Source: Rheum nobile
Taxonomy: Eukaryota > Streptophyta > Magnoliopsida > Caryophyllales > Polygonaceae
Assembly (NCBI GenBank): GCA_027886185.1
Contig: WOAB01000864.1
Location: 2,480,001-2,544,000 of the forward strand
Reading direction: 5' to 3'
Length of the DNA: 64,000 nucleotides
The notes under the pieces were generated by a model. That model worked only from the letters and a program-made list of their open reading frames with translations, had not been told where the DNA came from and did not search any database. Below are positions 1 to 11,370 of this stretch, one piece after another. Made by a program: the position numbers and the translations under genes. Numbering within the stretch: the first letter of the stretch is position 1; every line of letters begins with the position of its first letter.

Positions 1-1150
1 AGATCAGATTTTTGGAAGGAGGCGTTGGGTACAAAGTTAGGGTTTCCTGGGTCGAGAGCGTTTTCAAGTTAGGTTTCATTTTTTCGTTTATGGCTTGATT
101 ACGGAGGAGTTAATGACACAGCAAAAGTAATTTTGTTGTTTTCATCTTATCCATTAAATCAGGCATTTTTGCATCAAAATTAGGCATTATTAAAATACTT
201 GGATATATAGTGTTATTGTTGTGAAACCTAGGCATTTATACAAACCCGGTAAGGGATTGGTCATTTAATGCTAATTCACCTAATTTTAATCAAATGTGCT
301 GAAAAATCCAATTCAATTGAACCTCTCACAAGAAACCACGTGATCTTTCAAGGCTTTGTCTGATAGCCATCGGCATTGCCCTCGCACCTTGGCTCTTAGG
401 CCCTTGGCACCACGATGCCTTGGCTTGATGCCTTCGACGTCATGACTTGTCTTGCCATTGGTCGTGACGTATGCCATCCATATTCGCGCCCCATGGCGCG
501 CCTATCCGGACCCACTTAGGGGTTCTTATCCTAGCTTTACTATTTGTAGTAGTAGTCTTTATGAACTTGTTGTCTTTATTATTGTTGTTTCCTTTTTGGG
601 CGTGTTGGGCCATTTGCAAATGGGTCACAACCCACTAGTTGGCAAGGCCATGTTGGCCACTCCACTCCCCTTGTCTTGTCTATTTAAGCCAAGTGTTGGC
701 TTCCTTTGTAACTTGGTTGAAGATTAAAGGCTTAAAGCTTAGAGAAGTTGAGGTGGTCCTCCTTTAAGGGTAGAGGTGGTCCTCCTAGACTTAAGTCTTC
801 AATCTAACACCACAAGCTTGGTTATCTTTATATCTCTCTTTTAATCAACAAGTATTTGCATTTGGATTTTTAACACAACTTGTTCTTGGCTTTCCATCCC
901 TTCAAATCTGCCAAGGAACCTCTTTGGAGGCTTCCCTTGGCCTTATCCTTGTCAACGCCTACAACCACCACCAGATACTCTTCATTTGTCGGCGTCCACC
1001 TTTGTCGGAGCTCCGCCGGCCTCATCATCTTCCATCCTAGTTTCTGCCTTCAAGAGGAGTCCAAAAGGGGGTCCAAAGGAACCATCTTTGCTAGGAGAAT
1101 AAGAGAGGAGCTTGCTTGTGCCACGATCGAGCCCTTCCGGTGAAGCAAGG
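1..1150 (+). mobile_element. LTR-like retrotransposon remnant
   Basis: This stretch has the layout of a plant LTR rather than a gene. A TATA-like box (ctatttaagcc, about 679-689) is followed by a short transcribed-leader-like region with repeated 'ggtggtcctcct' blocks (about 752-788) and a C/T-rich tail. No long ORF, primer-binding site or polypurine tract is visible, and the left end lies outside the window. On its right it abuts a broken host-like gene at about 1150, so it probably inserted into that gene. The short frames inside it have no recognisable domain. The LTR assignment is inference from composition and layout. Confidence 0.35.
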
Positions 1151-1403
1151 CCTTCAAGCCTCCTTGTTTCACATCATTGTCTCTTCGTTCATTGTTCTTC
1201 ATTGTGTACTCCTTGATCGCCTCGCCACAAACCATCTTCCTGTAGAACTTCTCGTGCACCTGATTCACATATTCCTACATACAGTCCATGCCACAACACT
1301 CGCACTTGATGTCCTTCACCTCCGACGTCACCTTGGTGTTGTTTTTGAGCTCGTATGAAACGTCAGAGATCACTCTTTGAAGTGTTTCCCAGTTGAAAGC
1401 CAT
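1150..1403 (-). pseudogene. DUF1677-family gene remnant
   Basis: Reading leftwards from an ATG at 1403, the translation gives MAFNWETLQRVISDVSYEL, then a KCECCGMDC cysteine cluster, an in-frame TAG, and EYVNQVHEKFY with MVCGEAIKEY. This is the organisation of the plant DUF1677 family: a CECCG cluster, an EY(I/V)xxVxxxY/F helix and a WVCGLCxEAVKxE block. The function of the family is not established. Here a few residues are missing after the first cysteine cluster and from the second cysteine block, one stop codon interrupts the frame, and the C-terminus is lost where LTR-like sequence begins. It is therefore a dead, 3'-truncated copy. The family call comes from pattern recall and could be tested with an HMM search. 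Confidence 0.5.
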
Positions 1404-1914
1404 GGATATATCGATTAATGTTGAAAGGAGAGGATACATGCAAAAGCAAGTGGTTGTTATATCTTGTAAATGAAGGTGCTTTTTCTTAGATGTTTATAGT
1501 TAATTCGTAATCTATTCTTTGGTGTGAAGTGTTTAAAGGATTTGGACTTGACTTAGGACTAAGTGAGGCTACTTATCCAACCAAAGTAGGCCACTTTAAT
1601 TAGATTTACAATCTATAACTTTATATAACGTACACTTTCTTTATTTATCTTACTTTTTACTCCTTATAATAAATCTCAATTTGTACATGGAATATAATAA
1701 ATGTGCACATATGAATGTTGACTGTTGAAGACGTGTGAAATTATTCCTCTCTTTCTACTTTGATACTTTCTACTTCATCACATGGAGATATAATTGTAAT
1801 TGCTAATATTGTATATATATATATCAAACCAAATATAAATATTAATGTTCTGTTTATACAAAGTGTAAAGATTAAAAAATATTCTATTTATACAAAGTGT
1901 ATATGGTAACACTT
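1404..1914. other. AT-rich intergenic DNA
   Basis: This is the upstream flank of the DUF1677 remnant. It is AT-rich with microsatellite-like TA stretches around 1812-1822. I see no coding potential or transposon termini here. It could hold the old promoter of the dead gene, but no element can be defined. Confidence 0.4.
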
Positions 1915-1917
1915 TTA

Positions 1918-2371
1918 GGCCATGTTTGGTTTTCATTCCTTGGAATGGGAAATGAGGATGAAGAATCACTCATTCCATCATTCTATTTGATAAGGGTTGG
2001 AATGATTATTTATTTCATTCCAAGGCTAATGAAACATTTGATTCCATGAAAAAAGGTGGGATATCACCCATTCCAACCTCCTTCTCCATCTTCTGTCTTA
2101 AAAAGGTGTAATTGTCAATTTTAAATTTATTTTTCATATTATTTCTTATAAAATACATCATTTTAAAGCAAATCAACTAGATATCTACAAACTTTAAATG
2201 TATAATATCAACAAGATTTGATTCCAATATTCAACCAAACAACAAATTTTAGGAATGGTTCATTCCGGGATCATACCAAATACCAAACCACGGGAATGAT
2301 TTATTTTGATTCCTTATTCCATTCCGATTTTTTATTCCAACCCGATTTCAAGTGTTATACCAAACTAGCCC
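1918..2371. mobile_element. PIF/Harbinger (Tourist-like) MITE, 454 bp
   Basis: The element is bounded by imperfect terminal inverted repeats, ggccatgtttggt at the left and accaaactagccc at the right. It is flanked by a TTA direct repeat at 1915-1917 and 2372-2374, the usual target duplication of PIF/Harbinger elements. The interior is rich in 'attccattcc' and its inverse, so much of the element can fold. It has no coding capacity. Confidence 0.75.
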
Positions 2372-2483
2372 TTATATGTTTCAAGCGCTGTATAGATTTT
2401 CTCGTTAGTGGTCATAATCTAGATATAAATGGATAGGAAAAAGACATCAGACCAAAGACGAGCATATAGAGTAACCATATAAA

Positions 2484-2634
2484 GGCCCTGTTTGGCCAAG
2501 AGTTTATAAACTCTTTATAAACAAAACCCACTTTTTCCCCTCCCTTCACATTTGCCTATAACACCCAATATTCAAATTTCAAATACTACTATTTAAAAAA
2601 AAACTCTTTATAAATACACCTATCAAACAAACCC
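2484..2634. mobile_element. Small MITE with GGCCCTGTTTGG-like ends
   Basis: The left end ggccctgtttgg and the right end caaacaaaccc are imperfect inverted repeats. The subterminal parts 'gagtttataaac' and 'aaactctttataaa' are also inverted relative to each other. It is non-coding. A clear target duplication is not visible beyond AAAG-like flanks. Related sequence recurs at about 3805-3945 and near 19190-19325, so it is a dispersed family. Confidence 0.5.
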
Positions 2635-2736
2635 AAAGAAAAAGGCAATGAAGCAATCCATTTGGTATGTAGATTACTGCATCATTCTATAAACTCCATT
2701 TGTAATACTGTAAACACCTTTCATCATTTCTACTTA

Positions 2737-3322
2737 GAGCAAGTTTATCAAGGGATCCTTAAAGGATCCCTTAAATACCCTTTTTCACCATTTTTTAATT
2801 TATCTCTTCTCCACATCATCCAAACATCATATCCAATTTTACCATTTTATCAACGGTTTGTCTAATCTATGTCCTAAGGGCATATGTTAAGAATTTTTAT
2901 TAAGAAAAATAAACCCTAAATAGGAAAGGGTGAATCCATTTAAAAAAAATTAAAAAATTCTAAAGACTTAACATATAATTAAAATTTTCTGTATAAGAGA
3001 TCTTAACCTATACTCTTAGGGCATATGTTAGAAAAATCGTTTTATCAAATGATATCTCAAGGATCCCAAAAATCTTTTTTTCTAAAATGGATTAAATATG
3101 GGACTATGGGTGTCTATAAATAGATACAAATAAATATAATATAATGATAAATTTATTTTAATTTTTTCATGTAATTAAAATACCCAAAATACATTTTTTA
3201 AACCCAAGGACCCTTGAAACACATTTCCAAGGATCCCACTTTTGGAATCCTTGACATTCTTTCCTATTTTTAATATATACTCTCTCCAAGGATCGGTGCT
3301 TCAAGCATTAATAAACATGATC
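2737..3322. mobile_element. PIF/Harbinger-like MITE, 586 bp
   Basis: The terminal inverted repeats gagcaagtttatca (left) and the complement of aataaacatgatc (right) lie inside a TTA duplication at 2734-2736 and 3323-3325. Subterminal 'aaggatcc' motifs recur many times at both ends. The 13-base string agggcatatgtta occurs twice inside, at 2877-2889 and 3018-3030. That suggests a small nested insertion or an internal duplication. It is non-coding. Confidence 0.7.
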
Positions 3323-3325
3323 TTA

Positions 3326-4868
3326 TGTCTTACTAAGGTGATCACGATTTGGGTCAAGCTCCCATTGATCTCAACTCCACATAAATAGATCAACTGAGTG
3401 ATATAACATTAGTTCCTTGAGACCTATAAAGATGGTTGGTTCATGAAGATAATGGTGATTATAAATTTTGTATATTAATTATATATGTGGTGGTATCTGA
3501 AGCAGCTCTTTGAAGAACATTCAGATTTCAAGAAGTATAAATTTTGGAAATATTTCTCTAGTCTTTTCACCTTTTTCTAGCTCTTGGACAAATAACAACC
3601 GCGACTCTCTATAAATCCAAATTCAAGATAAGAAAAATTAAGCAAGCCAACAATGAGGAATGGATTATCTTTCATTTCTCTGCTTTTCATACAAAGAAAA
3701 TATTGTTTGTTAAGAGAATTTCAAGTTTTTGTCATAATTCCTGAAAGTTTAGAGGAAATAAACAGTTACATGAAAGTTGATGATTGATATGACTATTTTA
3801 AAATGGCCCTAAATTATCTCATAAATTATGCCATGTCTTTTATAAAGTGTTTATTATTTATACATACTCATCCCTGTCATTTCACATTTTCACATAACAC
3901 TCAGATTTTAAAATCTCAAAACTACTTTTTACAAAAAAAAATTTACTATCCGTTCTGAAATACTTGTCATTTTAGCATTTGACACAACTATTAAAAATTG
4001 CAACCATTAAGCTAAAACACTACAAAATTTTCTAAAATTTCTCAATTTTTAGTAACTACCCATTTCAATTTTAACCAATTAATAAAGATAATTTACATTA
4101 AAAATGTCAATATAGTGTAATTTTCAATAACATATCTCGTAACTCACAAGTAAATCATTACCTAAAAAAATAGAAAAATCTCCCACAAATATTTAGGGAC
4201 TTAGAGAGAAGGGTTACCCTTTTCTCTAAAAAAACCCCAATTTCATCACCTTATGAGTAAACCCCCACCATCAACACCAAGAACAAACCACCATCATAAT
4301 CATCCTCATCAACCCACTCAACCACCATCATAATCATCCTCATCAACCCATCCTAACCAGCCTCATTATTTCCAATCTATGTTCACCTTTGGTGTGTAAT
4401 GCATCTCAACCCAACATTGCTCGAGACCCCACCTCCGTCGACAATACCGTCTCCACCCAAGCGCGAAATCCCTTAGATTCGAAACGAGTCTAACCATTTC
4501 CAATTAGCAGATTCTTAACCCCAACATCTTGAACCCATATCCGATTAATTTCGGCCTAACTGTCAATTTTTAAGATTCGGCCGTCGGCACGACTTATACT
4601 CCACCAACACTGAGCACCCAACGTTAACCTCCCAAAATCGATAGAGATCTTCTTATACAAACCTCTCCTCGTTTTTGGAAGGAAAACAAAAATCAGATTT
4701 AAAAAAGGAAAATAGGAGAAAGATAAAGATGAGTACTCAATTTCTTATTACCATCTGGTGATTAGACGTCGCCGGTAATTAGCCGTAGTGTCTTCCCTCT
4801 CAATCTTGAAGAAGAAGAAGACTACAATTTGGAGAAAAAAAATAAAAATAAAATAGACAAACAAAAAG
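3326..4868. other. AT-rich intergenic DNA with MITE fragments
   Basis: There is no gene here. About 3805-3945 is a degraded copy of the 2484-type MITE. About 3947-4168 is a truncated Stowaway of the same family as the one in the STL3 intron, sharing blocks such as 'acttgtcattttagc' and 'ctcgtaactcac'. A 30-bp unit (accaccatcataatcatcct...) is duplicated in tandem at 4287-4316 and 4321-4350. The rest is featureless to me. Confidence 0.5.
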
Positions 4869-4873
4869 GGAAA

Positions 4874-6121
4874 TGATGCGACCCTACCTACTATGAGTGC
4901 CACCGAAGAGGAAGAGGGCATGAGCTTGAGAAGTGATGGGCCTGTGACCAGGGCTTGTGCCAAGGCCATAGGAAAGGCCACCCAATCCGTGGTCACGCGC
5001 CTAGTGGCCAGCCAAGGCACCCCCGAAGCCGCGCCTACCCTAAGGCTCCTCGCCACCATACAAGGCCCCGAAGACATCCAGCCGGGCACTTTCATGTCTG
5101 GCTCGAGCACATCATTGGAGGACCAGTTAGAAGCCTAAGCCAGGCCAGCGCCGCACTCGCGCCCGAGCGCGCCGCCCTAGTGCCTTCGCCGCAGCGTCTG
5201 TCGCCGAAGCCTTGCAAGGGCCCAAGTGCTGGCATCAGACTACTTGAGGGTTTAGAGGTTTATTTGATGTATTTCTCTTTCATTTTGAACACTTACTTTA
5301 TTTAGTAGTTTCCATTATTAGCAAGTCTATTTTTAGTATTGCTTCTTTAGGCGTGTGCCTTACTATTGCATAGTGGGCTAGCCCAGTGGACGCGTCTCGG
5401 CCCATCCGAGGCCGCGTCCCTATAAAAGCCAAGATCGGCTCATGTAACAAAGTTTACGTCAATTTTATCTAAGCATTTGTTGAGAGCCTATTGCCTCTAT
5501 CTCCCTTAGACCGACGTCACAAAAGTCTCTCTTCTCGCCTCCTTCCTCCGCCGCCGATGCTACGGCCACCCACTCGATCCTATCGAGTCTATCCTCCACC
5601 GCCGACGCTACGACACCTACTCGAGTCCACTCGAGCCTATCAACCCCGCTGCCGACGCTACGGCCATCGCTCAACCCATTGAGCCTCCAATCGATCCATC
5701 GATCCACCAACACCATCGCGAGATCCATCATCCCCGCCGTCGCCACCGAACCCACAACCAGTGTCATCGGGTTCATCCTCGCCGACGCCGTCTCCACCAA
5801 CTCCCTCGCGAGACTCATCGTCCTCGCCGTCACCATCGAACCCAATCTCTGTGTCATCGGGCTCCTTCTCGCCGTCGCCACCGAACCCAGTTCCTATGTC
5901 CCCGGATTCCCCCTAGCCGTTGTCCCCAGTCACTCCTCGTGTCAGTAAACCTCAAAAGTTATTGTTCACGCCGACGCTTCAAAACCATTCGTGCAATTCA
6001 ACAAGGCCTAAGCCAAGGTTTCCACGGCCGGTCTTTGAAGCCCAACAATGCGACTCAGATCAAGATCTAGATCCTTGCCATCATGATACTCATGCCGGCA
6101 TTCGGACATAGGGATGCATCA
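4874..6121 (+). repeat. 5' LTR of the Ty3/gypsy element
   Basis: This is a 1,248-bp LTR starting TGATGCGACC and ending GCATCA. A TATA box (tataaaa, about 5421) marks the likely RNA polymerase II promoter. The short frame at 4893-5138 inside it repeats the end of the integrase frame, because the coding region runs into the 3' LTR. Confidence 0.92.
5421..5427 (+). promoter_or_regulatory. TATA box of 5' LTR
   Basis: The sequence tataaaa in the 5' LTR has an identical counterpart at 13164-13170 in the 3' LTR. Transcription should start some 30 bases downstream and define the R region. Confidence 0.6.
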
Positions 6122-6123
6122 AC

Positions 6124-6135
6124 TGGCATCAGAGC
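6124..6135 (+). promoter_or_regulatory. Primer-binding site (initiator tRNA-Met)
   Basis: The sequence tggcatcagagc lies two bases after the 5' LTR. It differs at one base from tggtatcagagc, the complement of the 3' end of plant initiator tRNA-Met. It primes minus-strand DNA synthesis in this class. Confidence 0.85.
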
Positions 6136-6935
6136 CTTTGATCTTGTAAGTCGCTTGTCAAGTTGTCAATTGTTCACGAAATGTTTTTCTTTACCATCAT
6201 CTTACTTCCACCATTGTTACTCAAATTTTTTTCTTGAAACACTTGTTGTCCAATTGGTTGCACAAGGGAATCCCTTGACCGAATCCTTGCTTGATCCTAT
6301 CTGAAATTTGTGTGATTTGTTTGCATTAAATCTTCTGAAATTGCATGCTTAATTTGTTTAATTGATTGCGTGAATTTCGCTAGCATATCTTGCCAAATTT
6401 TCTTGTTGTGGCCGTTACAAATCTGCACAATCTTCTCTCTCCTATCACCAAAAATCAAGTGATTTCTTTCCTTATGTTACTTAGCCGTTTTATTTTATTT
6501 TGTTTGTTACAATCTTATCCGATCTTCAATCAAAAGTCAAAGACTAAGATCTCAGATTTGAATTTCAAATTTCAAAAGTCAAAGTCGATTAAAAAAAAGA
6601 AGAAAAAAAGACTCGACTAATTCAAAAAAAAAAGGAAGGAAAGCCAAAATAAGGCAACCTTCCTCCACCAACGGCTAGGCTCATCTTCTTCCCCCCTCCA
6701 CCGTCTAGGGTCATACCTTGAAGGTTTGGTTTTGTGCGTTTGTGTTGTTTACGCAAGAGGTTAGGACTTTAATCATTGGTTTCGTTTGGATTTGTGCTTG
6801 CATATCACACTTATTTTGTGTTTGCCTTAGCCATCCTCACGGCCAAAAGACCTAGCCTTCCTACGTGAACACTTATAACTTGTTAATTGCTTGCTTGTTC
6901 TTTGGTTGTGTTGTTATTGTTCGTTTTTACTCTCG
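6136..6935 (+). other. Retrotransposon untranslated leader
   Basis: This is the region between the primer-binding site and the gag ATG. It is AT-rich with oligo-A tracts near 6590-6635 and has no convincing ORF. It presumably carries packaging signals, but none can be recognised. Confidence 0.5.
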
Positions 6936-8758
6936 ATGTCGGGACATATTGTGATAGGTAGCCTTACGGCGCCCACCAGTGGTAGTGGCCATGGAGATGG
7001 AAACAACAACCCCCCACCGCAAGACAACGTCCAACATGAAGTTGTCCCTCTCGACAACCCTCCCCAACAAGAACCCCTTTTGGAGCTCTCGGCTGAGCAA
7101 ATGGAGATTCAAGAGCTTCGGAGACTCGTGGCTCAACTCCAAAGTGAGAGGTCAGCGCCTACACCTCAAGCCCAGACGGACGCAGCGGGCTTGCCTTGCC
7201 CCAATGTGGCCGGCCCAAGCACAACGCGTCTTGACAAAGGCAAGGGTGTTATGCCTTCAACCTCCCAACACCAACCCCGCCTCAACCGGATCCAGTCCGT
7301 GATCGAGAGCCGACAAGGCCATGTGTCACCCCGAGCGCGCTATATGCCCATAGTCCAGCCTCTGGGCTCCGACACCGACGAAGAGGAGGCCACTGACTCC
7401 CAAGGTGCATTTTCTGAACCTTATATGTTTGATGACAGGTATGCCGCCGAAAGGAAAGGTCACTGCTGCGTGACCTCCACAACGCCTCGCGAGACGCGCG
7501 TCCATACAACCAGGCGCGAAACTAGCCACCGTCGCAGGAAAGGACGGCGCAACAGAGGCGATGATGGCGCACAAAGACCTGTCGCCCTCACCCCAGTTCC
7601 CTTCAACGTGGAGGACCACCTGGGCCACCAAAGTGCGAGAACTCCTCGCTATGGCTCGGATGGCTACTTCTCCCACACTCCTCTCCACCAAGAAGACTTC
7701 GAGGAGTTTGATGATGAGGAAATGGAGGACTCTGGGATGATCAATCCAGGGAACTTCCACCCCCTCTTGGCGATCCCATGGAGTTGCAAGATCGCCCCGC
7801 CGATTGGATCCCTCCACCAAGGCTCCAACAAGGCGCAAACCCGGCCCAAGCCGGCTACGACAGGCGCGATGCCATGGATCAGAGGCATGACATCCCTTAT
7901 GGCGTTCGCCGTGTCGCGTCACACCAAGGCCACCAGCGCCGCCGTCGCGCCCAAGAGATGGACCCACCGGCCCCGGTAGGCGACCACCGCGGCTACGGAG
8001 ACAGCAGAAGGCACCAGCTGGGGCATGCTCAATTTCCACAGGCCCAAGGCCACCAATATGCCCCGTTGGACATCCCAGCGCCGCGCTTGCATCAAGTGCC
8101 CTAGGCCGCCGCCGCGTCAAGGCTTAATCGCCACGAGGTCAAGGTAAAAATTGATTTCTTTTTTGGTGAATACAACCCTGTAGTTTTTCTTGAATGGTTG
8201 CATGCCATAGAGTACACCTTGCTCTATTGCAAGATCCCAGAGGAGGAGCATGTTGCCGCCGCCACCATCCACTTCTGTGAAGCTGCTAGGATTTGGTGGC
8301 ATCGCTTCGTGGATGACCGGATTAGGAGAAACTTGGTGCCTCTCACTGAATGGCACCAGCTCAAGTATATGATGACCCTCAAGTACGTGCCAGGGGACTA
8401 CAAGAACCAAATGCGCCTTGACATTGCAATGGCTCGACAAGGTTCGAAGATGCCCCTTGAGTTCTTCTCGCAGCTAGAAGACATGTACTACAAGGCGTCC
8501 ATAAGCGTGGCTCCTTCCACCTTGAGGACGAAGTTTTTGAGTGGTCTCAACACCAACATCCAAGATCAATTGGAGATATTGCCAATAAATGACCTCAACA
8601 CGCTCACGCACATGGCAATGCAACTTCACAACCAAATAGTGTGTAAGCGTCAAGGCCCTTACCAAGCATATGGCCAAAGAAGGTATGACTCTCAATCTAG
8701 TCAAGTTCCTTCTACTAATGTGCGTTCCCAAGCCACATGTTCCACAATGCCTAGTTAA
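6936..8758 (+). pseudogene. gag region of Ty3/gypsy element (broken)
   Basis: The frame opens at ATG 6936 (MSGHIVIGSL). A Q/P-rich N-terminus with a short coiled-coil-like stretch (EQMEIQELRRLVAQL) and an acidic/basic linker is readable to about 7760. The conserved retrotransposon gag domain then appears in another frame, from about 8150 to 8610: FLEWLHAIEYTL, AARIWWHRFVDD, YVPGDYKNQMR, EFFSQLEDMYY. Gag forms the capsid of the virus-like particle in which reverse transcription occurs. At least one frameshift between 7760 and 8150 separates the two parts, so the protein cannot be made intact. Confidence 0.85.
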
Positions 8759-9516
8759 AGCAGAAATGCCAAAGCCGCGGCGCCGAGCTCAACGTCCAGC
8801 CGCGCCACCGCGCCCAAACAGGCCCCAGCAGGCACAGAATGTGTGCGCGACTTGGAGTGCTTCAAATGTGGTGGGAGAGGGCATTACAAAGAGATTGCCC
8901 CAATGCCAAGAAGATGCTCTTCTCCAACGCCGCTGCTGGATACGAGTCCATGGAGGAGGACGAAGAGGACACCTTGGAGACCATAGAAGAGGGCTTCAAA
9001 GAAGACAATGAGGAGGGCTATGCTTGTGAGCCCACCACGCTTCACGCTAGGACACCCTTGAGCCTAGTGACGCGTCGAATCCTTACGGTGAAGGAGGCTA
9101 GTCTTGTGGACCAAAGAGAGAACCTATTCCACACAAGGTGCTTATTCAAGACGGCCTCTCTTAGTGTCATCATTGATGGTGGTAGTTGTTGCAACATCAT
9201 CAACGACAAGGTGGTCAAACACTTCAACTTGGAGACCACCCCACATCAACAACCCTACGACCTTCAATGGATCTCTTCAAGCTCAGGTAACACTGTCTCA
9301 TGGCAGTGTCTCATTCCCATTTCCATTGGTCAATATCATGATTCTATTTTGTGTGATGTGATTGCAATGGACGCCACCCATCTCTTGCTTGGGAGTCCAT
9401 GGCAATTCGATCGTTGCGTGCTTCACGATGGGTATCTAAACACCTATGTGTTTACCTACCACGGGAAGCGCGTGACCCTCTTACCTATGGCTCCCCATGA
9501 GATATTGCAGGACTAG
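8759..9516 (+). pseudogene. Zinc knuckle and aspartic protease region
   Basis: A CCHC zinc knuckle is coded at about 8856-8905, but its last cysteine is in a different frame from its first three ligands, because one base is missing inside the motif. Downstream, the frame at 8839-9516 contains SVIIDGGSCCNIIND. This is an aspartic-protease active site of the D-G-G-S type used by several plant Ty3/gypsy lineages, and it is followed by a protease-like LLLGSPWQFDR block. The knuckle would bind RNA in gag, and the protease would cleave the polyprotein. Confidence 0.85.
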
Positions 9517-9558
9517 GTCGAGAGAGATAGGCAAAAGGCCATTGAAACCGCTGAGGCC

Positions 9559-11370
9559 GTGCCCAAGGCGCCTCTACAAGGCCCACCAAAGCGTCTCGAC
9601 CCCAATCCTGGCCATACTGCTTTTGGGTCGGGCACTGGCAACAAGAAGTCGAGTGCCACCCCTAGCCAGCACAACGCCTCTCTCCAGGCTCCCAATGCCG
9701 CACAGTCTGCCGCGAAGAAGGCCAAGCCAAGGACCCCAGAGGCCTGGCCATGCAACACAGATTCTGGATCAAGCACTGGTTACTACAACCCCAGTGCCCA
9801 CCATTCAGAGCCCAGTGCCTCGCTGCCTCACCCTTTGGCCGCGAGATCGCCCCAGACGCCGAATTTGCAAGGCCGTTGCAAGCACCGTCTCCTTCTAGCG
9901 AGGCCCAGCGACATGACACATGCGCTTAGAGGTCAGAGGCCTTGTTTCTTGTTTATGCCAACTCCTAGCCCAGAGAGCACCGCAGACAGACCATTGCCGC
10001 CACCAGTGGTCGAGTTGTTGCTTGAGTTCGCCGACGTCCTGCCAAAGGAGCTTCCCCAGGGGCTGCCGTCTGTGAGAGAGATCGAGCACCAAATTGATTT
10101 GGTCCCTGGAGCATCTTTGCCCAATAGAGCCGCCTACAAAGTTGGCCGTGAGGAGACCAAGGAGCTCCAATGCCAAGTCCAGGAGTTGCTCGACAAAGGC
10201 TACGTTCGCGAGAGCCTTAGCCCTTGTGCTGTGCCCGTGATTCTTGTGCCAAAGAAGGATGTCACATGGAGGATGTGTGTGGATTGCCGTGCCATCAACC
10301 AAATCATGGTAAAGTATCGCCATCCCATCCCCCGCCTTGATGACATGCTCGACGAGCTCCATGGTGCCACCCTGTTTTCGAAGATAGATTTGAGAAGTGG
10401 CTACCATCAAATTCGGATGAAGGAAGGGGATGAATGGAAGGCGGCGTTTAAGACCAAATATGGTCTTTATGAGTGGCTTGTTATGCCATTTGGGCTCACT
10501 AATGCCCCAAGTACATTTATGCGTTTGATGAACCATGTTTTGAGGGATTTTTTGGGACATTTTGTAGTGGTTTATTTTGATGATATACTTGTATACTCAC
10601 GTAGCTTGCAGGATCACATTGAGCACCTTCGAAAGGTGTTGGAGACACTTCGAAAGGAGAAGCTATTTGCCAACCTAGAGAAGTGCAGTTTTGTCTCGGG
10701 CACGACCAACTTTCTTGGCTTCGTTGTGTCCAAGGAAGGGCTACGTGTGGATGAGGAGAAGATCAAGGCAATCAAGGAGTGGCCCACGCCTACCAACCCA
10801 ACCATGGTGAGATCCTTTCTAGGATTGGCCGGCTTCTATCACCGCTTTGTGAAGGATTTTTCTTCGATTGCCGCGCCTCTCCATTAGTTGACAAAGAGGG
10901 GAGACATAGTGGTTTGGCTTCCCAAGCATAAGGCGGCATTCGAAGCTTTGAAGAAGGCATTGTGCCATGCTCCACTACTTCAACTTCCAGACTTCTCCAA
11001 GCATTTTGAGATCGAGTGTGATGCTTCCAATGTGGGCATTAGAGGTGTCCTTCACCAGGAGAGGAGGCCAATAGCTTTCTTTAGTGAAAAGCTCACAGGT
11101 GCAACTCTGAACTACCCTACTTATGATAAGGAACTATATGCTTTGATTAGGGTACTCAAGACTTGGCAGCACTACCTTTGGCCAAGAGAGTTTGTGATTC
11201 ACTCGGATCACTCGGCGCTTAGATTCCTCAAGGGCCAAACGACACTCAACAGGCGCCATGTTCGCTGGGTGGAGTTCATGGAAACATTTCCATATGTGGT
11301 GGTGCACAATAAAGGCAAAGAGAACGTCGTGGCCGACGCCCTCTCTCGTAAGTGCTTGGATTTTCATTGA
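9559..11370 (+). pseudogene. Reverse transcriptase and RNase H region
   Basis: The frame contains successive RT blocks: VPVILVPKKD, WRMCVDCRAIN, FSKIDLRSGYHQI, LVMPFGLTNAPSTFM and the catalytic YFDDILVYS at about 10573-10599. An in-frame TAG at 10885-10887 (probably CAG originally) separates it from RNase H, with FEIECDASNVGIRGVL, PIAFFSEKL, FVIHSDHSALRFL and ENVVADALSR. These copy the RNA into DNA and degrade the template. The frame changes again at about 11360, before integrase. Apart from these lesions the domain is full length. Confidence 0.92.

Noticed and set aside
5465..5948. Open frames of 89-138 codons on both strands in the 5' LTR, and their duplicates at 13208-13694
   Set aside because: They are low-complexity frames in a GC-rich part of the LTR, recur in both LTRs and have no recognised domain. 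Open frames on both strands reflect composition.
7326..8120. 264-codon frame on the minus strand across gag
   Set aside because: It is the antisense shadow of a GC-rich gag region. It has no domain and is not in the orientation of any element gene.
9895..10560. 221-codon minus-strand frame opposite reverse transcriptase
   Set aside because: It is an antisense shadow of the conserved RT domain, which is clearly coded on the plus strand.
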